This document shows, in pieces, positions 43,632-54,616 of a stretch of DNA of 64,000 nt. A program made the position numbers and the translations under genes. Every line of letters begins with the position of its first letter. The first letter of the stretch is position 1. The stretch comes from Megaustenia siamemsis (taxonomy: Eukaryota > Mollusca > Gastropoda > Stylommatophora > Ariophantidae), in the NCBI GenBank assembly GCA_032433765.1, contig JAVIAB010000051.1, positions 52,168,030 through 52,232,029 of the forward strand. Reading direction: 5' to 3'. The notes beneath the pieces were generated by a model, which worked only from the letters and a program-made list of their open reading frames with translations, was not told the DNA's origin and made no database searches.

Positions 43632-44055
43632 ATCATCAACATCAAGTACCGGGCCTACTGGCGTAGGTGATCATGTCTCTCCACAACTTTCAATCTCGGC
43701 AGCTATTTATAATTTCTGTTGTTGAAATGGTATTTTTCCAATGTCCTTGGTATTCTCAACATTCTTCTGTAAAACCATATTTCTACAGACTCCAGTGATT
43801 TTCTTGTCTGTTGTCCTATTGTCCATGATTCACATTCATATGTTAAGACTGGCTCTACATAACATTTAAGAACTCTTTTTCTTGTTTCTATTGTCAAAAA
43901 TGGATTGCATACTATCTTCCTCATTTTCTGGAAAGCTGCTTTTGCCTGAGCCATTCTGCATCTCACCTTTTTTGTACATCTTCCGTCTGAGGTTAACAAA
44001 GTTCCCAAATATTTAAATTCATTTACCTGTTTTAATATTGTTCCACTTGTCTTTA
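43632..44055 (-). mobile_element. LINE family B 3' part with internal deletion
   Basis: Minus-strand translation of 44008-43703 gives TLLTSDGRCTKKVRCRMAQA, KAAFQKMRKIVCNPFLTIET, RVLKCYVEPVLTYECESWTI, WFYRRMLRIPRT, after which the sequence jumps to the 3' end CAACAACAGAAATTATAAATAGC...CGCCAGTAGGCCCGGTACTTGATG. The part between (equivalent to about 110 residues) is missing. Confidence 0.82.
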
Positions 44056-44096
44056 TTTTGCACTGAGGTGACTTACACTAACTTGCAGAATAAACA

Positions 44097-44390
44097 GTGA
44101 ATACCAATTTCCATTACAAATATATACAGCAAAGACGATGGCGCTGGATAGGACACACACTATGGAAGCCAACTGAGAATATTACACAACAGGCCCTTTT
44201 TTGGAATCCCCAGAGGAAAAGACAAAGAGGAAGACCAAAGAATTCTTGGAGAAGACAGATAGAAGCAGAGATGAAGATGATGGGGATGACATGGAATGAT
44301 CTTAAAAGAATGGCAAAAAACAGAACGACTTGGAAAGTGTTTGTTGAAGACCTATGCTCCACTAGGAGCTAAAAAGGTAGAAGAAGAAAA
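44097..44390 (+). mobile_element. LINE family H C-terminal end
   Basis: Open frame over 91 codons: YIQQRRWRWIGHTLWKPTEN, ITQQALFWNPQRKRQRGRPK, NSWRRQIEAEMKMMGMTWND, LKRMAKNRTTWKVFVEDLCS, then a stop and an AGAAGAAG tail. This is the conserved C terminus of a non-LTR reverse transcriptase (WxWIGHxLR...RKRGRPKxxWRR). 5'-truncated. Nearly the same piece is at 50085-50330. Confidence 0.88.
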
Positions 44391-44736
44391 TTTTAATTTA
44401 ATTTTAAATTGCGAAAAGTAAAAATTTAAGTTATGATCGAGTACTGTATGTACAGGCTGTTTCTGAACGTAATCGTTTTAGTCAGGTATGTTGTTTCCAT
44501 GAAACCTTCCTTCGACTTGCAAATCTTTGTATTCTTTTTCTTTGGATTACCATATATAGAGTTTATTCTGTGACAGTTCTACACATGGTTGCTCGAACTA
44601 GAATGCATGGGCAAACATTAAGGGTGACAGATCCAAGGAGGACTGAACAACAACAAAGCAACATTTACATATACACAAAATAACATATAAAACTTTTGAT
44701 TTGACATGAATTTCTTTTTAATGATTCTCTCTGCAG

Positions 44737-44901
44737 GAAATCATGATGGACCACTCATTGAGGACAATCTCCTATATAGCAGACATAGGGGACATACTTG
44801 TGATTATGGCACGTCGAAGACTCATAACCAGCCCAGATGATCTGCTAGGCAGAAGAAGACGACAGGCCAAGATCCTCTGTCATGTCTTTGAATCAGATGA
44901 G
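44737..44901 (+). CDS. APBA1: Mint/X11 exon e, PTB strands up to the last helix
   Basis: A 165-nt exon between TTCTCTCTGCAG and GTAAGC, phase 0 at both ends. It encodes [40 protein letters not shown] and [37 protein letters not shown] and the ICHVFES-type strand are hallmarks of the Mint/X11 PTB domain. The basic loop [16 protein letters not shown] between the two strands is the variable part of the family. In relatives the next exon continues AQLIAQSIGQAF, the C-terminal PTB helix that closes the peptide groove; I find no such exon in the remaining 19 kb, so the gene runs on past the right edge. Confidence 0.97.
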
Positions 44902-45459
44902 GTAAGCCCACAGTGACTGTATAGAATGTGCTTTTCATTTTCATGATTCTGTATTGTGGTAGCTTGTAGACAGAATTAACTTCACTGCACTTTGAGCAGA
45001 TACATAAGAACTGTTGTCTTCTTTGTTAAATGGTAAATAAAATGCATGAAGATTGTTCTTGTATCTTGCTGACTGCATATACTCCTGATTAGTGTTTTCT
45101 GTCACTTGTATGCCTACATTTTTCAAGCTTGACCCAAAATATATTTATTATTATATTTCTGGATTCTTTGTTTCACAAATCTCTCCCCCTGAAACAGCAG
45201 ATTTTAAGCAAATCTTTATCCAGTTTTAATGTTTGTATTATATGTACTTTTGAAATAAGCTATCAGCCCTCATCACTATCATCAGCTTCGTTATCACAGT
45301 AATTATTATTGTTGTCTTCAAGTTGTTTAAAACTATTTAAATGTGTTAAAATGAAAATGTTAAGTGAAAATTGAAAATGTTACAAAATTCTAAATGAGGA
45401 AGTCTTAAAATAACTAAAAATGAAAAGAGAACTACTAAACACAGCTCAAAGAGGACAAA
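44902..45459. other. Intron, no recognised feature
   Basis: Start of the intron after exon e. The 61-codon minus frame at 44941-45126 has no domain. Confidence 0.5.
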
Positions 45460-45605
45460 TGAGTTTTTTGGTGACAGCAGCCTACTAAAAGTAATCTTAG
45501 AAGGGAGAATACAAAATAAAAGAGACAGACAAAGATTAACATGGACGAGTAACATCAAAAGATGGACAAGTCTTTCTATGACAAACTGCAAAATTCTAGT
45601 TCTCA
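45460..45605 (+). mobile_element. LINE family D fragment, + copy of an inverted pair
   Basis: Contains CAGCCTACTAAAAGTAATCT, AGAAGGGAGAATACAAAATAAAAGAG (in parts) and GAGTAACATCAAAAGATGGA: family D 3' coding sequence. It is the inverted partner of 45820-46072. Confidence 0.75.
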
Positions 45606-45819
45606 TTTCTTTGACAGCTATTGTTAACACAACAACAATACTAATACTAACAATACTATTGTTATTTAATGTTGTTTAATTTCCTTATATTGTCACCACA
45701 CTGTGTTTGACATGCTGTGTCCAAGAATTGATTTTGGTTTTACTTCTATACACCACCACCTTTCTTAATTTCTCTTATCTTTTTCTTTCAAGTTTATTTT
45801 CTAATGCCTTTGATTGTTC

Positions 45820-46072
45820 TATTGTCATTTACCTGCTACTCATCTCATGCTTGTTCATCATCGTCATTGAGTGCCGTCTCTGCATCAAAGGTTGGCTACC
45901 ATGTAGCGCATTCCTCTGTCTCTTGCTTTGATGGTGCAGATTGTCATAAACTGACTTATCCATCTTTTGATGTTACTCATTCATGTTAGTCTTCATCTGC
46001 CTCTGCCTCTTTTACCTTGTATTTCCCTTCCAGATTACTTTTAGTAGGCTGCTGTGTCATTTAACATGGCCC
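45820..46072 (-). mobile_element. LINE family D fragment, - copy of an inverted pair
   Basis: Reverse complement of the family D end: tail at GAGTGCCGTCTCTGCATC, then GGTTGGCTACCATG, CCATCTTTTGATGTTACTC, CCTCTGCCTCTTTTACC, AGATTACTTTTAGTAGGCTG. It is interrupted at its 5' side by the LINE G tail at 46083. Confidence 0.8.
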
Positions 46073-46082
46073 AAATATCTCA

Positions 46083-46275
46083 AGAGCTGCAGGAATCGGC
46101 TCCCTCAATGAGATATAGCTGCTTGCACAGAACAGAGACAAATGGCGAGATTTGATAAAATATCTGTACAAGAATTAAAAACTGCTAGAATACAAATTTA
46201 GATAAGAGAAGGAGTATCTTGGTCTATGCCCTATGGGCCGGCTACGGCTCGAAAGGTCAATAGATAGATAGATAG
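46083..46275 (+). mobile_element. LINE G 3' tail insertion
   Basis: Flanked by AAATATCTCA (46073-46082, 46276-46285). Same tail as 18549-18732 with more differences (GATATAGCTGC with a stop, CAAGAATTAAAAACTGC) and a (GATA)n end. It lies within the family D fragment. Confidence 0.85.
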
Positions 46276-46384
46276 AAATATCTCATACATCATCATAATT
46301 ACTGTTAATTTATTTCTTATAATTGTTTTCTTATCCTCATTTTATTATCATCTATTTTTCAAATTTATCAGCTCATTATCTTCA

Positions 46385-46500
46385 TATCTATCTATCTATC
46401 AATCTATTGACCTTTCGAATCATGGCCGGCCTATAGGGCATAGACCCAGATACTCTTTCTCTTTTTCTAAATTTTCTTTCTAGCAATCTCAATCCTTGCA
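46385..46500 (-). mobile_element. LINE G tail, old copy
   Basis: Reverse complement of the LINE G tail: CTATCTATC, ATTGACCTTTCGAATC, GGCCGGCCTATAGGGC, AGACCCAGATACTC, TTCTAGCAA. Only the tail remains. Confidence 0.75.
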
Positions 46501-46717
46501 TATACAACTTCTAAAATGTCAAATTATCTTGTAGCCAAAAAACATTTCTTACCACAATCTTTGCTGGTAAATTTTGTTTTCTAAATTTTTGCAGTCACAA
46601 TCTATGTTAAATAAAAATAATTTGTGTATGTCTTTTAGATTTTATGCTTTCATATATCATTCTTGTGTGCTGAGAGTACAAATCTTCACATGCAGTAACA
46701 GTGATTACTAACTCATT

Positions 46718-46975
46718 TTTTTTTTTTATGTGCGTTCGCCAGCTTTTACCTCTGACAAACTCCCTAGAGACTAGGAACTGAATTTTACATGTTAATCCAT
46801 TTTTCCCTGGCAGCTGTGTGCATAAGGGTCCCTCGCCGTACAGGCAGATAACTCCGTCTTCGGAGGTACTCATATTTTTTTCGTCGATAAGTAAATGATG
46901 TCTCAAGTCGGATATCCCTGCTGAGACCAGGGGTGGTTACTACAGAGAGAAATTATAAATAAAAATCCCAACCCA
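46718..46975 (-). mobile_element. SINE family B, headless copy (minus)
   Basis: Reverse complement of the body of 56154-56484: poly(T), GTTCGCCAGCTTTTACC, GACAAACTCCCTAGAGAC, TTTTCCCTGGCAGCTGTGTG, GGCAGATAACTCCGTCTTCGGAGGTACTCAT (in parts), CTGCTGAGACCAGGGGTGGT, ending AATCCCAACC. The tRNA-like head is missing. Confidence 0.85.
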
Positions 46976-47805
46976 CCTCATATTTAAAACCCACTGCAGT
47001 TGTCCGACAGTACTTTATATGTTGCGATAATTAGACAGAGCAAACAAACAACACAAAGGTACTGCAAGGAGTGTAGGAAGAAAATCGTTGCTAAAGACAT
47101 AAAACATGGCCAAAATGTTGTTCACTGAAATGATGTAGCAAGTAAAGCATGTTGCAGCTAAGAAAGTCATCTTAAAACAGTAACCGACTTATAAATAAAT
47201 TTGGTAAATCAAGTAATCTTTCAAAAACATCTTTTTTTTTTTAGCTGATCTCTCTGCCTGTTTTAGTGTATGGTTGTCTATCTGTCTAACTACAAACATA
47301 CCTGTCTACCCACCTAGCCTTCTACTATGTCATCATCATCATTTACTTGTCCATTCCACCTCCCTCCTTTTTTTATGTTTTGCACATTAGTATTTTATTA
47401 AAAGAGTTGCTCAAATAATGCCAAAATTATTTTTCTTGTGTTTCTTGCGTGTCCCATTTCCTGAGTGTTTTTGTTCTGACCTACACTTTTGTCTGTCACT
47501 TTCTCTCATTCTTGCTGGTTTTCTTTCATATTGTAATAAAATAAGCTTTGAGCTTATAGGGCACACAGAGAAGAAGGTGCTGAGACACCTCAGAGTACTT
47601 GCACAATAACTAAAAGTTGGTATAAATGTACCTGTCTCAAGTTTGACTGAGGAAAATAGTGTTGCCCACTTGCTTCTTTTTTATGGGCACCAGTCCATGA
47701 GTTGTTCATGATCTTTCTCCATTCATCCCTCTGTGGTTAATGTTCTACCTCTCCAATCTTTTATAACATCAATTAATTTTCTAATTTCTTTTTCTATACA
47801 TATAT
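46976..47805. other. Intron, no recognised feature
   Basis: Intronic sequence with no family recognised. The 63-codon frame at 47418-47609 has no domain. Confidence 0.45.
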
Positions 47806-47809
47806 ATAC

Positions 47810-48110
47810 ATGACAATTGCTTCCCTTAAAAGGATGTAAATGGATATAGATGCACTACTTTCAACGAGCTGCAAAAACTGCATCTTTCAGCTCAACACAT
47901 CCATCTGCCAAGACATTTGTGTTTAATGGGTTGTATCCCTTCTTCTTCCCCTGCTTGTTGAGCAAGAATTATTAATTAGTTTGTTTCCAAAAGTATTTCT
48001 GGGTGGTGGAGTAGGGTTTTTATCAGCCGCCAATCCTGACATGCACAGTCATCTATGAATTGGTGACATCTTTAGCTCATGTGCTGGTTGTCTTCTCCTT
48101 TTGGCTACCT
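47810..48110 (+). mobile_element. Family C element, diverged
   Basis: CCCTTAAAAGGATGTAAATGG, CATCTTTCAGCTCAACACATCC, TGTTTCCAAAAGTATTTC, GGAGTAGGGTTTTTATCAGC, CCAATCCTGACATGCACAGTC. Full family C order but old. 48111-48564 beyond it is unassigned intron. Confidence 0.6.
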
Positions 48111-48564
48111 CTTCATCTTCCACCTTTTACTGATCCTTATAGTTTAGAGTTGGCCATTAGACCTTGTGACATGACTTTACCAGCACAATTTTGTTTTTGA
48201 ACAGCGTAAGTTCTTAATGTGAATCATATGTTATCTGTGATAAGTTTGCAAATTTTCTTTTTTGTGATGAGGTCTCTGTATGAGATGTTCTGGTTACACT
48301 TATATGGGAAGGGAACAATGAACTCTGTTAGATTGACTTGCATTATTCTGCTTCTTGTTAGCATTCACTATCAGTTTATAGAAAACAAATGCAAAATCTA
48401 TTGTCATAAATTTGTGATCACTTTGGATCCACTTTTACTAAAATCTCTAATTGTATGCTGAGCTGCAACAAAGAATAGGTATTGTCTTTTCAACCATACA
48501 GACTATGTTAAAAGTATGAAAAACAACTTGCTTTTTTATCAGTGCTAGGCTTACTATAGACCAG

Positions 48565-48808
48565 TAAGTAAAGTAAAGAGCCCTGTCATACCAAGTGGTG
48601 TATAGGGAATATGGTGTTACTGACAATAATTTTTACAGACCTTCATCTCATGATTTTGGGGTAATGCTGTAGGTATTATGCCCTTGCCGCTTTACTTTCA
48701 CAGAAAAAATCCGGTACCCATTTAAGGTTGGGTGAACCTGGAAGATGTTGATCAGTAGTTCTTGGTAGTCCATCCAGTTCACTAATGACCGAGCTATCAC
48801 AGCTCCCA
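48565..48808 (-). mobile_element. SINE A, single-head form, old (minus)
   Basis: Reverse complement of tRNA-like unit 2, body and tail of SINE A, starting (at its right end) with TGGGAGCTGTGATAGCTC and ending at GTAAAGTAAAG. It has no first head and no linker. Flanks ACTATAGACCA and ACTTTAGACTA may be its eroded target duplication. Divergence is clearly higher than in the two-head copies. Confidence 0.82.
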
Positions 48809-48816
48809 CTTTAGAC

Positions 48817-49142
48817 TAGTGGTGGCCAACATAAGTTTAACTGATGGCTGAATTATAGCCAAAACCAGGACCAGAGGACCAAACTTAGAGTATCGTCAAA
48901 AATTACATGGTGTTATTTTGTACTAAATAATAATGCTTGCAAGCTGTCACCTGACACTGACAGAAAAGCAACTTTGCAGATGTTGGAACTTGTTAGAATC
49001 AATAGTTTTTTTTTTACCAACTGGAACTTTGGTTTTTATGTGGGGATATTTAATATAGTAGTTTCTGTGGACGCTTCAAAAGCCAAGAAAAATGGACTGA
49101 CGGGTCTGATCTGGCCCACAGATTGCCATTTGACCCCCACTG
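48817..49142. mobile_element. hAT-type MITE, 326 bp
   Basis: Ends (T/C)AGTGGTGGCCAA and its inverted form (...TTTGACCCCCACTG) resemble hAT termini. Flanked by 8-bp duplications CTTTAGAC (48809-48816) and CTTTAAAC (49143-49150) with one mismatch, the length expected for hAT. No transposase sequence inside; the 73-codon frame is incidental. It inserted immediately beside the SINE A copy. Confidence 0.8.
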
Positions 49143-49164
49143 CTTTAAACAGAATGTGCATGTT

Positions 49165-49375
49165 GTTTCTCTACTATGTGACAGTGAATCTTTAATTTTT
49201 CTATTCTGTGACAGTTAGCTTTTCTACTCTGTAATGAATCTTCAACTATTTTATTGTGACAATGAATCTTGAACTGATCTGCTTTGTGACAATGAATTTT
49301 CAACTGTTCTACTCTATGACAGTGTTTCTTGATCTGTTCTACACTGACAGTAAATCTTAAACTGTATACAAGGAA
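49165..49375. repeat. Degenerate minisatellite of about 30-35 bp
   Basis: About six diverged units of the type TTCTACTCTGTGACAGTGAATCTTCAACTG. The minus-strand frame across it (49145-49396) is a repeat translation (QLKIHCH, EKLKIHCH) and not a gene. Confidence 0.8.
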
Positions 49376-50084
49376 AAGGATGAACATATTCCACATGCAC
49401 TGCTGAAGTGAATACTTGAAATCCCAAGAGAGCTAAAGAGACAAATGGTAAAGTACCTGATTATGCAGGAGTTTCTAATGTGTCCAACATCCTCCATCAG
49501 CACTATCTAAGATAGTCCCTATGCTGATTAAATGATGGACAAATTCCCAGTTATCTTGTATAGGAAGACAGACTCAGGCAAAAGACACGATGGGAGACCT
49601 CTCCCACATTCCAAAGATGTCTGAACATATTACTTGAAGGAGCTTCACATTAACACAGCTGACTGGGAATAGCTTCCTGTGGATGGATCAGCTGTAGTTG
49701 GGTGGTAATTACTATCGTGATTGCAGGGCTTTAAACTGAGGTTGGGTGCCTATTTTAGCCGAGCACTGGAGAAGAAACAATATCCTTCGGCGAGATTCTC
49801 ACGCAGACACCAAAACTATTGTAACTTTAGACTGGCAAGATTCCACCCCAAGGCCACTTCACTTTCTCAAAGTAAACGTCTGGTACATATTTTCAGACAC
49901 TGGGTAAATTTGGAACTGGTTAGTTTAAAAAAAAAATCACAGTAATTGGGTGTTAAATAGCAACTAAATGTACCGCAGTAATTATTGTGTTTAATTGTGA
50001 AGTCCTAGTTTCAATTTAGCTAAGCAGTTTAAGGCACAAATTCATTGCTATTGCATTGCTTTGGCATTAGCTGTGTCTTAATAG
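49376..50084. other. Intron, no recognised feature
   Basis: Unassigned intron. The 74-codon frame at 49721-49945 shows no known motif. Confidence 0.45.
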
Positions 50085-50330
50085 GCTGGATAGGACAAAC
50101 ACTGCGGAAGCCAACTGAGAGTATTACACAACAGGCCCTTTTTTAGAATCTCCGGGGAAAAAGACAAAGAGAAAGACCAAGGTATTCTTGGAGAAGACAG
50201 ATGGAAGCAGAGATGAAGATGATAGGGAAGACATGGAATGATCTTAAAAGAAATGCAAGAAACAGAACAGCTTGGAAAGTGTTTGTTGAAGACCTATGCT
50301 CCACAGGGAGCTGAAAGGTAGAAGAAGAAT
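50085..50330 (+). mobile_element. LINE family H C-terminal end, second copy
   Basis: About 90 percent identical by eye to 44135-44390 (GGCTGGATAGGACAAACACT, GGCCCTTTTTTAGAATC, GATGGAAGCAGAGATGAAG, TTTGTTGAAGACCTATGCTC) and with the same AGAAGAAG end. A stop replaces the Trp codon of ALFWNP. Confidence 0.85.
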
Positions 50331-50866
50331 AGATCCTTGGGTCAGATTAAATAATTTCTTTTCTCTTTTAATCCTAAAGGATTTTCTATTTATCATGTAA
50401 ATTGCAAGCAGCGACCTCTCAGCTCATCCTGCCATGCAGCTTTCATTGTTCCCAGCACACCCTTTGGCAATCATACTCCTTCTATATAGTTTGCTCTGGG
50501 TCTATAAAATAATTGTAATAGTTATATAGCCTGCAATAACCAACGCACATATTAATGTTTGAAAGGAGATTGTGCGTTTGAGTTGATTATGCCTTTATTT
50601 TCATTGCTGGTGACACAGTTCATGAGGGTGTTGTGTTCTGGCTGTCTTATTTTCTCTACACACCTTCTCAATCCTAATCTTAGTTTGATGTGCTTCTATT
50701 GTGTCTGATAAGATCATAATAAGGGTGTGTGGGAGGGAGTGTGAGGGAAAGAATGTATGGATAGTTCGTGAGTAATAAACACGGTGAAGATAGTGCATTT
50801 ACCTATGTCTGCGAGAGAGAGAGTGTCATGAGTGTGTACGTGAGAAACAGTGTCTAAATAGTAAGG

Positions 50867-50891
50867 TTATATATATATATATATATATATA
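50867..50891. repeat. (TA)n microsatellite
   Basis: About 12 TA units inside unassigned intron (50331-51079). Confidence 0.9.
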
Positions 50892-51073
50892 TTTTAGGCT
50901 TTGTTTTTGTCGAACAGCTTCTCTCGTGGCTGATTCTACCAATGTTATACAAACACACACGGCCACAGAATGAACAAGTCAGGCCCATTGATCCACAGGG
51001 TTTTTTCATTCTTTTTCATGTCTTTTCTCTTCCATGCTTTGCCATAGCACAGCCTCAAGTGATGTTATGCCAT

Positions 51074-51079
<6 letters not shown>

Positions 51080-51168
<89 letters not shown>
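51080..51168. repeat. Compound (TA)n(GA)n microsatellite
   Basis: About 28 TA units followed directly by about 16 GA units. Reading frames of 165 and 95 codons cross it but most of their length is repeat, so they are spurious. 51169-52097 beyond is less AT-rich than the rest of the intron; I see no gene in it. Confidence 0.93.
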
Positions 51169-51169
<1 letters not shown>

Positions 51170-52097
51170 AGAAAGAATAGGTTTAAAAAAGTGTCTGGTG
51201 TGCGTGCGTGCATGCAAGAGAGAGAGAAAGTATGTTTGTGTTTGAGAATGAGAAGTCCCTGTGTGTTCCTAAGAGAAAGAGAAAGTGCACTCGTTAATGG
51301 CATGTTCCGCCTTATTGTCATGCCATGCAAGCATGCTCCCAATTATTCAATTTGCCAGCTTGTGGAACACACAGTGGGCACACAGCGCTGTGTAAATGGT
51401 TGCCAATTATTGTTACAATTCTTCTTATCAGACAGATGAAGTAGCTGTTTATCGATCATTTATTCTCTGGGCTCAGACCCCCATTGTTAACAGCGCTCCC
51501 TCGCCATGGGGCTCCAGAGCTGGTCGGCAGTCCATAATTCATTGGCGTTCACGAATCAGCTTTCAGGGGAAGTGATTACGAATCAACGAGGAAGATTATC
51601 CTGGGCTCTTGACTGCAAAGTGTTGTTGCTGTTCTGATAGCTGAAGTTGTGCTTCAGGAAGACTTTTTTTTTTCTATGGTGCGATTTTTATAGGAAAGGG
51701 GGGTGTATGTGGAGTGTTACTGTTTTCTATTATTTCGGGGCTTTAGCTACTTCTGGTGAAACTATTTTGGGGGGGCATTACTCTTCTTGACCATAGTGAG
51801 AATTCTGTCGCTGTAATTGAAATTATTTTGAAGGGACGTTACTCTATTCTATAAGGAAAATGATTGATGTTTCTGTAGTTGACGCCGCTCTGGGGGCACG
51901 ACTCTCCTTCTGTCACAGAGAGAGTGTATCTGCTATTAAGTGTAAAAAAAAATATGCCTGACACAAGACGCCAACATCATCTGTTGCTGTAAGTGACATC
52001 TTGCTCCTCCTCTCGTAGTGGGATTGGTAACAGTTTACCCAATACTCAAAAAAAGGCATCGCAGGAGATGAGTATGTTGGGCCTGATATCGCAACTT

Positions 52098-52285
52098 GTT
52101 GTCATCTTTAACATGATTCATCCACGCCCAAACTTAATGTCATCCACAACATGACTCATCCATGCCCAAACTTAATGTCAACCACAACATGACTCATCCA
52201 TGCCCAAACTTGATGTCAACAACAACATGATTCATCCACGCCCAAACTTAATGTCAACCACAACTTGTCTCATCTACACCCACTT
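52098..52285. repeat. 38-bp tandem repeat, about five copies
   Basis: Units AATGTCAACCACAACATGA followed by CTCATCCATGCCCAAACTT recur at 38-bp spacing (52139, 52177, 52215, 52253), with 39 bp for the first. Confidence 0.92.
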
Positions 52286-52289
52286 ATTG

Positions 52290-53576
52290 TCCTTCTGATG
52301 GCACACAATGATGCAAAGTATTCATCGGGCAAAAGAAGAGGACGAAATCTTAGAAGTAACACATTTGTACAGACGTCTCATTTTTCGATTTGTATTCACT
52401 GTTATTGGTTGTGAAAGATCAAACACTGTACTGCATAGAACAGGGAAGCAAATTGTATGGCTTCTTGTAACTAAAGTCCGTCAAAGTAGCAGCATAGTGA
52501 TGATTCTTCTAATTTAAACCTGTGGCGCCACCTACAGGTTAGTGGTGACAAGGTATACGCTCAGCGAACCTATTTTGGTTACACTTTCTTAGGACAGACA
52601 CAGTTGATAACTTATATACCACATTGTGCCAATAATTTTTGGGGGCATCAGTCCTGGGTGGGCAGAAAGTGCAAACTCAACAACATATGACATTGAGCCG
52701 AAAGGCAAGTACCTATATATTTTTGAATGAATAACCAACAAAATAATTATCTGCAGTTTTAAAAAAAAAACTACTAAAGGCAAATCACAAAGGCCTAGAA
52801 AAATATGACATGGCCAATTCAGATATGTCGTGAGCTTAAAAGTAACTACGCCTGATTGCAAACTGCGACCTAGTACACTAACGTCATTTTCCACAGTGAA
52901 CAACAAACAGACTCAACGCTCAATCCTCATTTAATATTTCTTGCTTTGGTACATTAGTGTTGCTTTTTAACCATTCATATTTTGAGGAGTGGACATACAG
53001 TGCTGATGATGGCCGTGAAAGGTACAGGAAAAAAAAAACAGAAAAGAAGAAGAGCACTTACCGCGTAACAAAAATAATACGAGAGGTGCTAAATATAGAA
53101 TCGTTGCGTAATGATGATACCTGTATGTCTGAATCTGCACACGAATTTAAGATACAGAGGCTTCAAAATGCGCTGAAAATAAATGTAGTGGCATCGTTTC
53201 TTGGCAAACAGTTCGGCCACGCTTTGCTTTCAACGCCAACATTATTTTAACAACAGCTCTTGACACAATAACCTTTCCACAAACGTTCTTTTTAGAAACA
53301 CAATTACACCGTGTGCGGTTTTTTATGTTGCATTCCTAGACATGTGAAATACTTGGCATATTGAAGTGCAGGGACTGATTATTTTCTGCCTTTATCAAAA
53401 ATAGGGGTGGGGAATGTTTAGAATCATATCGATAACAACTCAGTGCCAAAAACTACTCTTTTACGTGAACCATTGTCCAATTTACAGTTAATAAGCTATA
53501 TGGAGATTTATGTACATTTAAATAAAGCAAAATTGATATCAGAATTTGCGAGCGGGATTTGATATAGATAGAATTA
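52290..53576. other. Intron, no recognised feature
   Basis: Unassigned. Includes a 97-codon frame at 52957-53250 (lysine-rich, EKKKSTYRVTKIIREVLNIE) and a 105-codon minus frame at 52589-52906, neither with a domain I recognise. Confidence 0.4.
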
Positions 53577-54010
53577 TGAAGGAACATTCGTATCGTGAAA
53601 GATTATTCGCGTTACTTTTCCCTTAATTACACTGACAATTAGTAATGTGAAAGATCATTCGCGTTACTTTTCCGTTAATTACACTGACATTTGGTATTGT
53701 GAAAGATCATTCGCGTTACTTTTCCGTTAATTACACTGACAATTGGTATTGTGAAAGATCATTCGCGTTACTTTTCCGTTAATTACACTGACAATTAGTA
53801 ATGTGAAAGATCATTCGCGTTTTTTCCCCTTAATTACACTGACAATTAGTATTGTGAAAGATCATTCGCGTTGCATTTCCGCTAATTAGGCTGATAATTA
53901 GAATCGTTGATGATCATTCTTGTTCCATTACTGTAAATTACACTGATAATTAGTTTTGCGAAATAATATTTGCATTAAGTGCGTTGACAAATTAACCCTT
54001 TAGACCTGTA
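53577..54010. repeat. 52-bp tandem repeat, about eight copies
   Basis: Unit GTGAAAGATCATTCGCGTTA, CTTTTCCGTTAATTACACTG, ACAATTAGTATT. Starts at 53595, 53647, 53699, 53751, 53803, 53854 are exactly 52 bp apart except the last (51). Middle units are nearly identical; both edges decay. Each unit carries TTCGCG, unusual in this CpG-poor intron. Confidence 0.95.
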
Positions 54011-54616
54011 TTAATTTAGTAATGTGAAAAATCGCCTTTCCAAAGTATATAATTACCTAATAAAATAATAAATGTAATGTTGATATTATTCAGATATAAT
54101 ACTCAAATTCCCTTATAACTGTTTACACTGTAATACTTCTGACGCAGTTAGTTTCCTAAGCTTAGCATATCAAAAACGGGGATCACTTGTTTCCATGAAT
54201 GCATTCCCTTGTAGGTCTTCATGGGTCAAACTCTTTTGATGCTGCAGGGTTCGGCTCCGCACCAGTTTTGTAACAGTCCACGGCTGCATTACGTGCACTA
54301 CAGCCGAATACATGCTAGGGAGCTGTGGTTCAAACACGATCATTGGTTTCTATATAGATTCAGCTCCTAGCCTTCACTAGATATCGGGTATTTGTACGGA
54401 CGGCTCTGGCGTAGTGGTGATCACAAAAATGTACCGATGGTTAAATAAAATATGTGTTCTACGTAATCCACGGGACATGACTGAGTCCTTCCCTCCCTTC
54501 CTCCCTCCCTCCATTCTTTCCTTCTTCACCCACCCCTTCCACAAGAATGTTCGCATAGTCAAAAAATATGGAAATAAACCACATATTCTCTAAATACTAA
54601 ACTTGATACTCAACAA
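54011..54616. other. Intron, no recognised feature
   Basis: Unassigned. GTGGTTCAAACACGATC near 54325 weakly recalls a B box, but no SINE body follows. Confidence 0.35.

Noticed and set aside
50942..51439. 165-codon + frame and 95-codon - frame.
   Set aside because: Both cross the (TA)n(GA)n repeat (YIYIYI, ERERER). The remainder has no domain and no splice-site support.
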